NCBI GenBank assembly: GCA_963555705.1
Contig: OY743181.1
Span: 26,664,513-26,728,512 of the forward strand
Reading direction: 5' to 3'
Source: Ligustrum vulgare
Taxonomy: Eukaryota; Streptophyta; Magnoliopsida; Lamiales; Oleaceae
DNA: 64,000 nt
Part shown: positions 1 through 10,190 of the stretch, in pieces
How the letters are laid out: every line of letters begins with the position of its first letter
How positions within the stretch are numbered: the stretch's first letter is position 1
Notes under the pieces: generated by a model
The model's input: only the letters and a program-made list of their open reading frames with translations
What the model was told of the DNA's origin: nothing
Databases searched by the model: none
Position numbers and translations under genes: made by a program

Positions 1-419
1 ATTTTAGGGTTATCTTTGTGCCTCTATAGTGGCTAGGGTTTGTTTAATTTCGTTTTGCTTATTTATATTCTATTTCCATTCAATGTAATATTAGACTTTG
101 ATTATTGAATAAAAAGAGATTCAATATTTTTCAATTGCTTAATGTATGAATTTACATTACAAACCCGAACTTATCCAGATTGATTATCTTGTGGCGTTCA
201 TCCAGAACTTATCAAATATTCGCGAGAGTATTTGTGGCGTTCAAAATCAGAAACTCATAAGGGAGATTGGGCAAATCCTTATGGCGTTTTGAAAGTCATG
301 GTTCTTTATTCCGCATCGTCGAGCCATTGCGTCGTGAATATCGGGTCATGATTCATCCGTTCAACCACAACCCGAGTTTGGAACTTTCTGGCGTTTCTTC
401 CGTGTTTCGAATCTCATCA
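1..419 (+). repeat. 5' LTR of element A, partial
   Basis: Matches 2215-2629 closely, including the run around 'gagagtatttgtggcgttc' and the end ...CTCATCA. It starts inside the LTR, so the U3 part is outside the window. Confidence 0.85.
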
Positions 420-421
420 TA

Positions 422-433
422 TGGTATCAGAGC
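422..433 (+). promoter_or_regulatory. Primer binding site of element A (tRNA-iMet)
   Basis: TGGTATCAGAGC, complementary to the 3' end of plant initiator tRNA-Met, two bases after the LTR end. It primes minus-strand DNA synthesis. Confidence 0.85.
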
Positions 434-909
434 TGGACTCTGAATTCAGGTTTTTTTTTTTTCTATCCAGTTTGATCTTTATATTTATCATCGAGTCCCA
501 TAAAAATCATCCATATCTTTTTGAGTGTTTTGTTTTCAGTTTTTTTCGTTCTTCTTGTTCTTGAGTTTGTTGAGTCTTTAATCCAGAAAATCGTTCCAAA
601 TTTTTTTTAAAAGTGTTTATTTTGTTCGATTCTTAACCAAATCCTGTTCCGTTTGTTTTGTTACGTTCGTGTCGAATTTTCGGATTTATATATTACAAAA
701 AAAAATTATTTTTTTAATTTATTTTTTTCGAAAATTCATCCATTGTTCAAAAAAAAAAAAAAAAAGTCATTCCAAAAATTCAAGAACTACTTTCTTGAGT
801 TTCTTTAAAATTCTTGGTATTCATTTCATTCCAAGTCAATAAAAGTCGTTCTTGCTATTTGATGTCTGAATTCTTTTCATTCTTGAATTTTTTTAACGTC
901 ACATAAGGA

Positions 910-1899
910 ATGAATTATGATCCGGGTTCTTTATTCCAAACTAGATGTTATGTAAATCATAAGGGGTGCAGTTTGACTATTGATGGAAAGTGCTTAACTA
1001 ATTTCGTTAGTAGCACCGTGGTTGAAAAATTAGGATTACCCCTAGAACCACACCATAAACCTTATAGGATGACGTGGATGAGGGAGTTTGGGAAGTTCAA
1101 AGTAACCAACCAAGTTCTAGTGTCTATCGCCCAGGGAAGATATAGTGAGGATGTATGGTGTGATGTAGTGCCATTAAAATCTTATCATATTTTATTGGGA
1201 AAACCATGGAGACGTAGGAGGGAGGCTGTTTATGATAAGAGTATGCACATATACAAATTCCTTAAGAATGGAGAAACATGCACACTATATGGGTTGACCT
1301 TAGAGGACGCACTAGAAGATTCACGGAGGGTAAGGAAGGAGAGTGAAAGGTGGTGTAATAGGAAGCATCGTGGGGATAAGGTTATTGAGAAGGAGGGGGA
1401 GCTGAAATTAAAATTAGATGATCAATCTCCAAAATTTGATGAGGAAAAAGAGTTGGGTAGCGAGAAAGTGATTGAGAATGCAATTGTTGAATATGACAAT
1501 GAAGAATTAGAAGTGGTGGTTAAACAAGAAATTGTGAAATTAGAGGAGATGTTGGAGTGTGAGAAGAAAGAAGAAGAGGGCCATGAGCGTGAAAGTGCAA
1601 TGAATGTAAAAGGCGAAGAGAAGAGCCTTATGGGTCAAAAGGAGGACTTGGTGTTGATTTACCATGAATGCAAGGATCTATACCTTGTACCTCATGAAAC
1701 TAACATTTCCCTCCCCATTTTATTTAAATCCTTTTTGCAGGTTGATTATACTTGTGAACTTCAATCACACTACATATGGTCATTCAAGTTTGTGTTTCAA
1801 TCCATCCAAGTATCCCAAATGGCAGCGAATTATTGGTTGATCTTATGCAATGGAAGTAAAACTTTTCCATTTGATCCAGGTGGAGCAGTTGCGCAATAG
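910..1899 (+). CDS. Element A ORF: retropepsin-like fragment fused to a charged region and a pol-derived tail
   Basis: A 329-residue ORF starting at ATG. Residues 8-115 look like the aspartic protease domain of plant Ty3/gypsy polyproteins: an active-site-like turn T-I-D-G at 23-26 (the family usually has D-[S/T/G]-G), and a second hydrophobic motif HILLGKPW at 93-100. Residues 130-235 are Lys/Glu-rich and low in complexity. The last ~85 residues (from about YHECKDLYLVPHE) match the C-terminus of the 331-residue proteins of array B. This join looks like an internal deletion linking the protease-RT linker to the end of pol. The stop precedes the position where the B protein continues, so the tail is slightly truncated. 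Protease activity is doubtful because the residue after D-G is Lys. Confidence 0.6.
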   Translation: MNYDPGSLFQTRCYVNHKGCSLTIDGKCLTNFVSSTVVEKLGLPLEPHHKPYRMTWMREFGKFKVTNQVLVSIAQGRYSEDVWCDVVPLKSYHILLGKPWRRRREAVYDKSMHIYKFLKNGETCTLYGLTLEDALEDSRRVRKESERWCNRKHRGDKVIEKEGELKLKLDDQSPKFDEEKELGSEKVIENAIVEYDNEELEVVVKQEIVKLEEMLECEKKEEEGHERESAMNVKGEEKSLMGQKEDLVLIYHECKDLYLVPHETNISLPILFKSFLQVDYTCELQSHYIWSFKFVFQSIQVSQMAANYWLILCNGSKTFPFDPGGAVAQ

Positions 1900-1930
1900 G
1901 AACAAAGCTATGATTCGGGACGAATCATCC

Positions 1931-1945
1931 TAAAGAAGGAGGGAA
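1931..1945 (+). promoter_or_regulatory. Polypurine tract of element A
   Basis: TAAAGAAGGAGGGA directly before the 3' LTR, the expected primer for plus-strand synthesis. Confidence 0.75.
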
Positions 1946-2629
1946 TGATACGAATCATAGTGGGCTTGACCGAAAGTTAAATATTCGAGCCAAATAAAAG
2001 TGTAGTTCAGTCAACCATGTCAGAATTAGATGCATAATGTGTGTTTTTCAAATAGAAATGGGCCACTAAGTAAAACTCATGGGCTAAAGCCCTTGAGCCG
2101 ATTGATTTTATGGCCAAATTCCATCATTCGGGGCTTCAAAACAGCAAGTCAATTATGCAGACAGAAATTAGGATTTTTGCGTATTTTTAGGTTAAATTTT
2201 GTTTTTAATTGTTTTAGGGTTATCTTTGTGCCTCTATAGCGACTAGGGTTTGCTTAATTTCATTTTGTTTATTTATATTCTATTTCCTTTCAATGTAATA
2301 TTAGACTTTGATTATTGAATAAAAAGAGATTGAATGTTTTTCAATTGTTTAATGTGTGGATTCACATTACAAACCCGAACTTATCAAGATTGATTATCTC
2401 GTGGCGTTCATCCAGAACTTATCAAATATTCGCGAGAGTATTTGTGGCGTTCAAAACCGGAAACTCATAAGGGAGATTAGGCAAATCCTTGTAACATTTC
2501 GAAAGTCATGGTTCTTTATTCCACATCGTCGAGCCATCGCGTCATGAATATCGGGTCATGATTCATCCGTCCAACCACAACCTGAGTTTGGAACTTTCCG
2601 GTGTTTCTTCCGCGCTTCGAATCTTATCA
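1946..2629 (+). repeat. 3' LTR of element A
   Basis: Begins TGATACG and ends ATCTTATCA, 684 bp. It differs from the 5' copy by scattered substitutions, so the insertion is not very recent. It lacks the ACGGCCGT palindromes found in the LTRs of related array B. Confidence 0.85.
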
Positions 2630-3109
2630 CTTTGGTCCCCAAACTTTCAATTTCGTCCTTCCAGAATTACAATTGAGGTACTTCAACTTTCAAAATTGTA
2701 CATTTTGATCCCTCTCGTAATTGCATGGCTAGTCTTGAACTTCCAAAAACTGATATCTTGGTCCCTAAACTTCCTTGCTTTGTATTTTTTAGCTCCTTTC
2801 CCTCCAAAATATTCAATTAAGCACTAATTGTGTTCTCTTGTGATTTTCTCAATGAAATTAAATAGTCAACCTAATTACGTTAAAAAATATGCTCAAATGA
2901 GTAGATATTTATCCAAATTACTCAAAAATTACAATCCAAAATGTATGAAATGTACATGTAAAATGCACCCAACATGTACCTACACTAAAGTAGGTGAAAA
3001 TAAGTTTGAAACTATTGATTGCATTTTCATTTGATATGCACATACAATAGTGTTTATCGATTTATTGTGCACGAGTCTAAAATCACAGGCATAAACAAAA
3101 ACATGATAA
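2630..3109. other. Unassigned spacer with 'ttggtccc(c/t)aaac' repeats
   Basis: The first ~150 bases contain spaced copies of phrases such as tttggtccccaaactttcaa and ttggtccctaaacttcc, a style common in plant LTRs. No convincing coding region is seen. The end grades into the decayed copia pol at about 3110. Confidence 0.5.
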
Positions 3110-3740
3110 TATAATGGACAAATGCTTCATTATTTGAACATGTATTTTCATATAGATCCAAAGAGGAAGCAAGCTCTTCTAGGTGTGCATATGAGACTAT
3201 GGTTAGGAATAGTCTGAACCATGGACTAGAATATGAAGTTATGGTTGAACCAAGACATAGCAAATGAGAAAGGTAGAAAAATCTTTTGGTTTTAATTTTC
3301 TGACATTTATGCTAGAAAGTGAACCTCAAAACTTCCAAGAAGATGTGAACTCTTCAAAAGAACCTCAATGAAAAAAGGCCATTAAAAGTGAATTCGATTC
3401 CATTTAACAAATCATAACACGAGAACTGGTGGACCTCCCTCCAGGAAGCAAATCACTAGGCAAGAAATGGATTTTCAAAAGAAAAATGAAAGCAATTGAA
3501 CAATCGATAAATATAAGGTTTGGTCAGTGATCAAACATTTCAGATAAAGAGAAGACCTAGATTATTTCGATACATATTCTCCAATGCTAAGAATAACATT
3601 TATTAGGATGTACTTGTGATTAAAACTCTACGAAATCTTGAAGTATATCAAATGGATGTTAAAACTGCCCTTTTGAAGGGAGATTTAGAGGAGAAATCTA
3701 CATAAATAACCTGATGGTTTTTCATCACTAGGGCAGGAAA
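3110..3740 (+). pseudogene. Decayed Ty1/copia pol (start of reverse transcriptase), segment 1 of element C0
   Basis: Conceptual translation across frames gives copia landmarks: FLTFMLESEPQ, then ELVDLPPGSKSLGKKWIFKRKMK, then LDYFDTYSPMLRIT and QMDVKTA-type sequence (around 3645-3670), then a GDLEE-like segment. Frameshifts and stops are numerous, so it is dead. The reading breaks exactly at the CACTA insertion at 3741 and resumes at 10093 with KLYKLMKSLCGLKQAP. Confidence 0.85.
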
Positions 3741-3935
3741 CACTACAAGAGAAATGGCATTTTGTAACATACAAACGGCAACATTCATTAATTGTATGTT
3801 GCTAAAAGGGGTTTACCACAACATTCAGTGGTTGCATGTTGCCATTGGTTAATTTATTTGACATTTAGCAACATTCAGCGTGTGAATGTTGCTAATTATA
3901 ACCTTTTGCAACGTTCATTGCGTATTGCAAAAAGA
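3741..3935 (+). repeat. CACTA left terminal and subterminal repeats
   Basis: The terminus is followed by repeated gcaacattca.../...gttgctaa motifs in both orientations. These are probable transposase binding sites. Confidence 0.75.
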
Positions 3936-4379
3936 TTATGTGGCGTTCTGTTTGTATTTTATTTTGTATTTTCATTTTCGAAAATGTTTTGTATTTTGTG
4001 TTTTCATTTTTGTTTTCAAATTTGCTGAAAACGCGTTTGGTTTGTCATTTCTGAAAATTGTTTTTGAAAATGAAAAGTTGGAAAACACGTTCTGTTTGAA
4101 ATTTTGCAGAACACTATTTAAACTATTTTTAATTAATTTGCTTGCAGAATACTACTAACTCCAACTCAAATTTCCTTTCATAATACACTAAAAATATGGT
4201 TACATGCAACACACTAATGTGAGCATTAAGAGTCTATATTAACACAGCTTGGTCAGGTTCGGGACTTGAGAAAGCTCTACTTCTATTAAAATCTAGAAAA
4301 TGCAAGTTCTTTCAAAACCACCAGAGTCCATTTATCATTGCATTTTTTGAAATATAACAACAAGAATTCTCATTTAATT

Positions 4380-4620
4380 TTTTTTTGTAATGTTGATATT
4401 GAATTCAATAAAACTTTATTTAAACTAAGTTCCAAGTTAGGATAATTCTCAAAAAAATAAAAAAATAAAAAAATTCTTTATTTAGGCTTAGTTTCAAGTT
4501 AGGATAATTCTAAAAAAAAATAATAAAAAAATAAAAAAAATAAAAACTTTATATTAAGCTTAGTTCTAAGTTAAGATAATTCTAAAAAAAATAAAAAAAA
4601 ATAAAAATTCCCAAAACGCG
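4380..4620. repeat. Tandem repeat of ~75 bases within the CACTA element
   Basis: Three to four AT-rich units share 'agcttagtt(c/t)(c/t)aagtta(g)gataattct' followed by A-rich runs (about 4425-4455, 4485-4515, 4555-4590). No coding content. Confidence 0.6.
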
Positions 4621-4819
4621 TTTTCCGCGTTTTGGACATTTTTTGTCGAAATACACACAAAACGCACAAAACGATGTTTCGGGCGTTTTCCGTTTTGTGT
4701 ACAAATTTTTTTTTTGTTTTCCAAAATATATTTTCGAAAATGGTAAAGAGAACGAGTTTTTAGCGTTTTCGAAAATAAAAACAGAAAACGACCTCAAAAC
4801 AGCAAAGAGAACAGGGGCT

Positions 4820-4965
4820 TAATCTTTTACAACGTTCATTACGCATTGTTAAAAGATTTGTCTTTTGTAGCGTTTGGTGCGCGTTGCAAAAGGTACCAAA
4901 GGGTACCCTTTGGCAATGGTCAAAGGGTAATCTTTTGGTAACGCGCAATGAATATTATCAAAGAG
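4820..4965. repeat. Internal block of CACTA subterminal-type repeats
   Basis: Contains acaacgttcattacgcattgt, ggtgcgcgttgcaaaaggtacc and aacgcgcaatgaatattatc, the same unit as at both ends. It marks an old subterminal region lying inside the present element. Confidence 0.6.
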
Positions 4966-5569
4966 TTTAATTGGGAAAAAACTTCTTATTATCTAAAATT
5001 ATGAGATTAAATTACAAATTATTGGAGGCTAAATTGTAAATTTCAAAATAACAAAATCAAAAACAGAAAATTCTTTTGACCCTATTTTAATCACTCTCGT
5101 TCTAGTGACCCTATTTTACACCGACTATCACCTGCAGGCAGTAAATTCTTTTCCCTTTTCAGTGAGTTCGCCGGCGATTCTGTGGCGGTTTTTAGAGTCG
5201 TTTAAGGTGGGGTAAAGCCTGGGGAAGACAAGTTGTATACATCACGGCTATATTCTGAGTAATTCGGTCGGTTATCCATGTCCGGTATGTACGTCGCAAG
5301 GGTTGTGTAATTGAGAGCAACCATTTGCCGCACGGCGGACGTGGCGCTTTGCCTTCTGAAGGCGGTAGCCCTTCTTTTCTCCTCTTCCTCGCCGGCGCTG
5401 GTTTATACTATTAGCTACCCGCTTCTGTAAATATCTATAGAATTATATAATTCGATTTAATTATTAACTAATTTGATAAGGATCTGTCTGCGTTTTGGTT
5501 TTGGGGTTGGGGTTGGTGGGTCTTCTTTGTAATTTCTGAAGAAAAAAATATATTTTAAGAGATCTAAAG

Positions 5570-5740
5570 ATGATGCTGAGGATCAAGAGAGTTCCTACTG
5601 TTGTTTCCAATTTCCAAAAGGAAGAGGCGGAGGAAGACTCCCGCCACACCGGTGGTTGCGGCCGTAATTGCTTCAAAAGCTGCTGTCTTCCAGGGGCAAA
5701 GTTGCCTATGTATACTTTCAAGAAGGTGAACAAGATTGAG
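5570..5740 (+). pseudogene. Captured first exon of an unidentified plant gene
   Basis: ATG at 5570 or 5573 opens a basic then cysteine-rich stretch (LRIKRVPTVVSNFQKEE, then GGCGRNCFKSCCLPGAKLP, then FKKVNK). It is preceded by a GC-rich region (5150-5420) unlike the AT-rich transposon around it, which could be captured promoter or 5' UTR. The sequence reads like the N-terminus of a conserved plant protein, but I cannot name the gene with confidence. It is followed by intron-like DNA. Confidence 0.45.
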
Positions 5741-6373
5741 TGTGGAATTTTCTTTTTAGTTATACATTTTTGAAATTTTAGGTAGATGACGAGGAATTTG
5801 AGGGCTAATATTTTACGGCATTGAGCTCTTTTGGAGTTTATTAGTTTAGTAAGGATTCTGATGTTTGGAGGATTTCCCCAATTTGTGTATTTGCAGACTG
5901 CGATATGATTTATGAAATGGGTTACAATTGTTTATTTACAGAATTTGTTTGTGCATAGACTGGGTATACGTTTGATTATACTTGTGCATTCTTGTAGTGT
6001 TAGAGTTTTAGATTAAGTGAACTTTTAGATTCAATACGAAATTAAGCCATTTAGAAGAAGAAATCAATTAAACCACTTTGAGGAAGTGGTTTCTCATGGG
6101 GGGTGGGGGGTGGGGGGGTGGGGTTGGACTTTTATTTATTTATTTATTTTTCCCCCATCATATTTGGGCCGAATTCGAGTAGGGAATCTCGATAGGTGGA
6201 TGGTGGATCTTGAAGTTTTTGGGTTTCCTTTACATCCTTTCTAAATTTTGTGTCTTGTCCTTTCTCTTTTCTGTCCATCTACATTTTAGGAAGGGATTCA
6301 ATTGGCCATTGATGTCCAAGACTTGGACATTTTAGTGAATTCTTTCATTGATACAGAATAACATAATTCTCAA

Positions 6374-7440
6374 ATGCTGAGCTCTGCTAGGCCAAGAACT
6401 CAGCAGAGATCTAATAGATCAATCCCTTTAGGAGGTGAGATCTTATTGTTTCCATTTAAAGTCACGAAATTGTTGAGTACTTAGTCACTGGTATTTTGCT
6501 GTTGATCTGCTTGATATATGGTACGTTTTTAATAAGTAGTAATCACGTGACTGTTTCTCAACCATTTATTTTACCCTATTTGCAGACATGGATTACGCCG
6601 ACCCGAAGAAGAAGAGCAATATAGTACGAAAATTTTTAATGGCTGCTACCCTCACAGCAATGTGTATTCTTATGCTCAAGCAATCCCCAAATTTTAGTTC
6701 CCCTGGCCAAGTAACTCTTTAATTCTTATCATTTTCTATGTTTGGGTTTGATGTTAAGCTCGCTCAAGAAGGAAAAAGCTAAAGAAGAAAATTTGAACTA
6801 CGTTTTCCTTGTACCTGTTATTACTATACATCGTTTGAAAAAACTTTGAGGCTTGCGCCTGGAATTCAGCCTTCCATGGGGCTATTGTAAAACGCCTCAA
6901 AAACAGCAACTTGAATGCCATTTGTGAGCCTTATTTTCTATCTTCTTGATCTATTTTAACTTTTATGCAAATTAGACTTTTAATTTTGTTGTTCTTTTGA
7001 ATTCTTATATTGTTTTATCTAGAAGCTTACGCCTCTCCTCGTGGAGATTAAACGCTTCAGTACTAAATTAAACCTTTTCAAACACAATTACTATGTTTAT
7101 TCATCTTTACTATCTATCTTTTTGATGTGTTTAATTATGTTGCCCTTTTTTGGACCTTGGGGTTAATCTAAGACTTCAAAGTCAATAATTCAAGCAAGGC
7201 TTTATAGGAAGGAAATAGAAGAAAAATGGATCCATATTCTCAAGCTTTGGCTCGTAATTGTCTCTTTTTGAAATTTAACATGACTCTTTTTGCTATTCCC
7301 TCGTCTTTGTACAGTTCTCACGTCATGAACCACACGTCATGACCAGGCGTTGTTCATGTCTTAGTTACTGGAGGTGTTGGCTACATTGGTTTCCATGCAA
7401 CATTGCGACTTCTGAAGGACTCATATCGCGTGACAGTATT
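6374..7440 (+). pseudogene. Captured exons 1-3 of UDP-arabinose 4-epimerase (MUR4/UXE family)
   Basis: Three exon-like blocks with GT-AG borders. Block 1 (6374-6434) reads MLSSARPRTQQRSNRS. Block 2 (6586-6710) reads MDYADPKKKSN, then a hydrophobic segment LMAATLTAMCILML and KQSPNFSS: the short cytosolic tail and single membrane anchor typical of Golgi UDP-xylose/UDP-arabinose 4-epimerases. Block 3 (7315-7440) gives FSRHEP and, in a shifted frame, [18 protein letters not shown], the NAD-binding GGxGYIG motif of the extended SDR family. A small duplication around 'cacgtcatgaaccacacgtcatg' in block 3 shifts the frame. No catalytic region follows, so this is a non-functional fragment of the host gene. 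Confidence 0.8.
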
Positions 7441-8160
7441 GGTATTTTTCTGACATGAATAGTTCATTTCTGTGATTGTTATACTGTGCAAAAAAATCAT
7501 CCCTCCTCCATGGGGTGGGGGCTGTGCATTGGAAGTGTACCATATCATTTCTCCTGATAGATAGTTGTTTTGACGTGTATTTTACATGGTCTAGCCTTAT
7601 TTTCTGGTGCTGACATACCCAGATACCATTTTTGCATGTCAACAGTTTGAAATTGGAAAACAAAATAGTATGAGAAATAACCAGGCATGGCATTGGTCTT
7701 ATTGAAGTGAAACATTCTGAGAGGTGCTTCTTGTTTTATTCCTTGTGGATGTGGATGACGAAACACATGGAAATCTCATTTAATGCTTGTTTGAGACCCA
7801 CTATAATTAAATTATTTGAGATGATGTATTTTAGAATAGTGATTTTTGAAGAATGTGTGGTTAAAAATTAAGAAAAAGAAAAATGTACTGAAAAATGTGT
7901 GGTTAAAAGTAAGAGAGAGAGAGAAAATGTATGAAATTATAATGTGTTTCAGACAAAGGCTTATTTGAATTTTTATCAAGACTTTTGAAGATATGGGATA
8001 AGATTCTCACCACAATTTTTCTTTTTTCCGACTTTCGACATTCATCTATATGCAATTTTGGCAAAGCTAGAATTATAATTTAAACTTGTCAAACATACTT
8101 TTTATCCACATATATCTTAGGATCCACAACTAGTATTCATTGGTTATCCACACATAGTAT
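7441..8160. other. CACTA interior without recognisable genes
   Basis: AT-rich intron-like DNA following the captured epimerase exons. Short open frames here show no coding character. Confidence 0.5.
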
Positions 8161-9562
8161 ATTTTTTTTTGTTTGATTTTTTTCCCTTTAGTTGTGTGTG
8201 TTGTTTCTGAAATGTTCCTTTCCTGCCGTGGAATATTGAATGGATTTTGGATTAATTTGATTGTAGTTTGATGATGAATGAGTTTTTAGTTTGATGTTTT
8301 AAAGTATTATGGTGGTTGTGATATCCCTTTACAGGTTGGCTAAGTCCAATTTATAGGGGAGCTTTGTTCAAATTTCAGTAAAGTTTTGCAATAGAAAATG
8401 ATAATTTTAATATTTAGTATGATTTATTTCTACATTTTTACATTCAGTGCAGTTGGAATCCTGATGATTAAACTTTTATAATGTCTTTGCAGGTAAAAGT
8501 CAATTTTGTAGTTCTCTCACAAGATGGTTTGTCATGTGCATAGTTCAAGCCAGACTTCAGTAGTTAGGGAAGTACTCATCTTTAATGATGATTCGTGTTG
8601 AAAATGGTGATAGTAGTTTCTTTTTGTATGGTTGCTGGTCTGCTAGAGATATTGTTGTAATTTAGAGGATAGCAAATGTCAAACTTTAGATGTGCAATCA
8701 AATAGGTGAAAAATCTATATTGCAGATTTTGTTTTAATGTAGGAGAATAAAGTACCATAATTTTTGTTAAGTATTAAAATATGTGGTATAATTTTCTTTA
8801 AAATGCTATTGCATTTTATTTTGAATAATTGATTTATTTTTATAGCACGTGTGTTTCATTTTATTTTTTTTGTTTGATTTTTTTCCCTTTAGTTGTGTGT
8901 GTTGTTTCTGAAATGTTCCTTTCCTGCCGTGGAATATTGAATGGATTTTGGATTAATTTGATTGTAGTTTGATGATGAATGAGTTTTTAGTTTGATGTTT
9001 TAAAGTATTATGGTGGTTGTGATATCCCTTTACAGGTTGGCTAAGTCCAATTTATAGGGGAGCTTTGTTCAAATTTCAGTAAAGTTTTGCAATAGAAAAT
9101 GATAATTTTAATATTTAGTATGATTTATTTCTACATTTTTACATTCAGTGCAGTTGGAATCCTGATGATTAAACTTTTATAATGTCTTTGCAGGTAAAAG
9201 TCAATTTTGTAGTTCTCTCACAAGATGGTTTGTCATGTGCATAGTTCAAGCCAGACTTCAGTAGTTAGGGAAGTACTCATCTTTAATGATGATTCGTGTT
9301 GAAAATGGTGATAGTAGTTTCTTTTTGTATGGTTGCTGGTCTGCTAGAGATATTGTTGTAATTTAGAGGATAGCAAATGTCAAACTTTAGATGTGCAATC
9401 AAATAGGTGAAAAATCTATATTGCAGATTTTGTTTTAATGTAGGAGAATAAAGTACCATAATTTTTGTTAAGTATTAAAATATGTGGTATAATTTTCTTT
9501 AAAATGCTATTGCATTTTATTTTGAATAATTGATTTATTTTTATAGCACGTGTGTTTCATGT
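8161..9562 (+). repeat. Tandem duplication of 701 bp inside the CACTA element
   Basis: 'tcctgccgtggaatattgaa' begins at 8221 and again at 8922, and the surrounding sequence is essentially identical through 'gcacgtgtgtttcat'. The two copies abut. Near identity means a recent duplication or an assembly effect. The content is non-coding. Confidence 0.9.
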
Positions 9563-9649
9563 TTTACATATTACATATATGTTTGAGAAATTTGTTGGTT
9601 ATTAGTGAAATTATCTATATTGATATACAACAAAATAAAAAAAAATGTT

Positions 9650-10089
9650 AAAAATCAACGGCAATGTGCAATGAGTGTTGCTAAAAGTATCAACAGCAAC
9701 GCACAAAGAGTGTTGCTAAAAGTATCAACGGCAACGTGCAAAAAGTGTTGCCAAAAGTATCAACGGCAATGCGCAATGAGTGTTGCCAAAAGTATCTACG
9801 GTAACATGCAAAGAACATTGCTAGAGGTCTACCGTTACACGCAATGAACGTTGCTAAAAGTATCAACTGCAACGCGCAATGAATGTTGTCAAAGGTTTAC
9901 CGCAACGTGTAGTGAACGTTTCCAAAGGTATATCGCAACTCGTAATCTATCATTTTGCAGCACGCAATGAACGTTGCTGTATCCTTTCCCTCTACGGCAA
10001 CACTACGATTTGCAATATGCACATGAATGTTACAAAAAGTTCTTTGCAACATTTTTTGCGCGTTTCCGTAGGCTATTTTTGTTGCAGTG
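9650..10089 (-). repeat. CACTA right subterminal repeats and terminus
   Basis: About fifteen tandem-like copies of a unit resembling caacggcaatgcgcaatgagtgttgc, ending ...TTTTTGTTGCAGTG. Small open frames here are by-products of the repeat. Confidence 0.8.
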
Positions 10090-10092
10090 AAA

Positions 10093-10190
10093 AGAAACTC
10101 TATAAATTGATGAAGTCGTTGTGTGGTTTGAAACAAGCACCCAAACATTATCATGAAAAGTTTGATAATGTCATGATAAAATGTGGACTT
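10093..10190 (+). pseudogene. Copia pol of C0, segment 2 (reverse transcriptase)
   Basis: Reads KLYKLMKSLCGLKQAP.HYHEKFDNVMIKCGL, the conserved copia RT block that follows the GDLEEE segment. It is bounded on the left by the CACTA TSD and on the right by the TSD of element D (GACTT, 10186-10190). Confidence 0.85.

Larger units (their letters stand above)
1..2629 (+). mobile_element. Element A: non-autonomous Ty3/gypsy-type LTR retrotransposon (5' LTR truncated by window edge)
   Basis: Two direct repeats flank a 1.5-kb internal region. The left one (1-419) is cut by the window edge and the right one (1946-2629) is complete. A tRNA-iMet primer site lies just inside the left repeat and a purine tract just before the right one. 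The internal region holds one ORF with a protease-like part but no reverse transcriptase or integrase, so the element must depend on enzymes supplied by others. It belongs to the same family as array B at 43368-55108, shown by the shared ORF C-terminus and LTR 3' halves. Its left TSD is outside the window. Confidence 0.85.
3741..10089 (+). mobile_element. CACTA (En/Spm-type) DNA transposon, non-autonomous, with captured host exons
   Basis: The left end is CACTACAAGAGAAATGGC and the right end, read inward on the minus strand, is CACTGCAACAAAAATAGCC: imperfect terminal inverted repeats. The 3-base duplication AAA flanks it (3738-3740 and 10090-10092), and the interrupted copia reverse transcriptase joins across it. 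Both ends carry many subterminal copies of a ~20-base unit around gcaacgttcattgcgcgttgc, typical of CACTA elements. No transposase was found. The interior holds fragments of at least two plant genes, so it is a gene-capturing derivative mobilised in trans. Confidence 0.88.
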
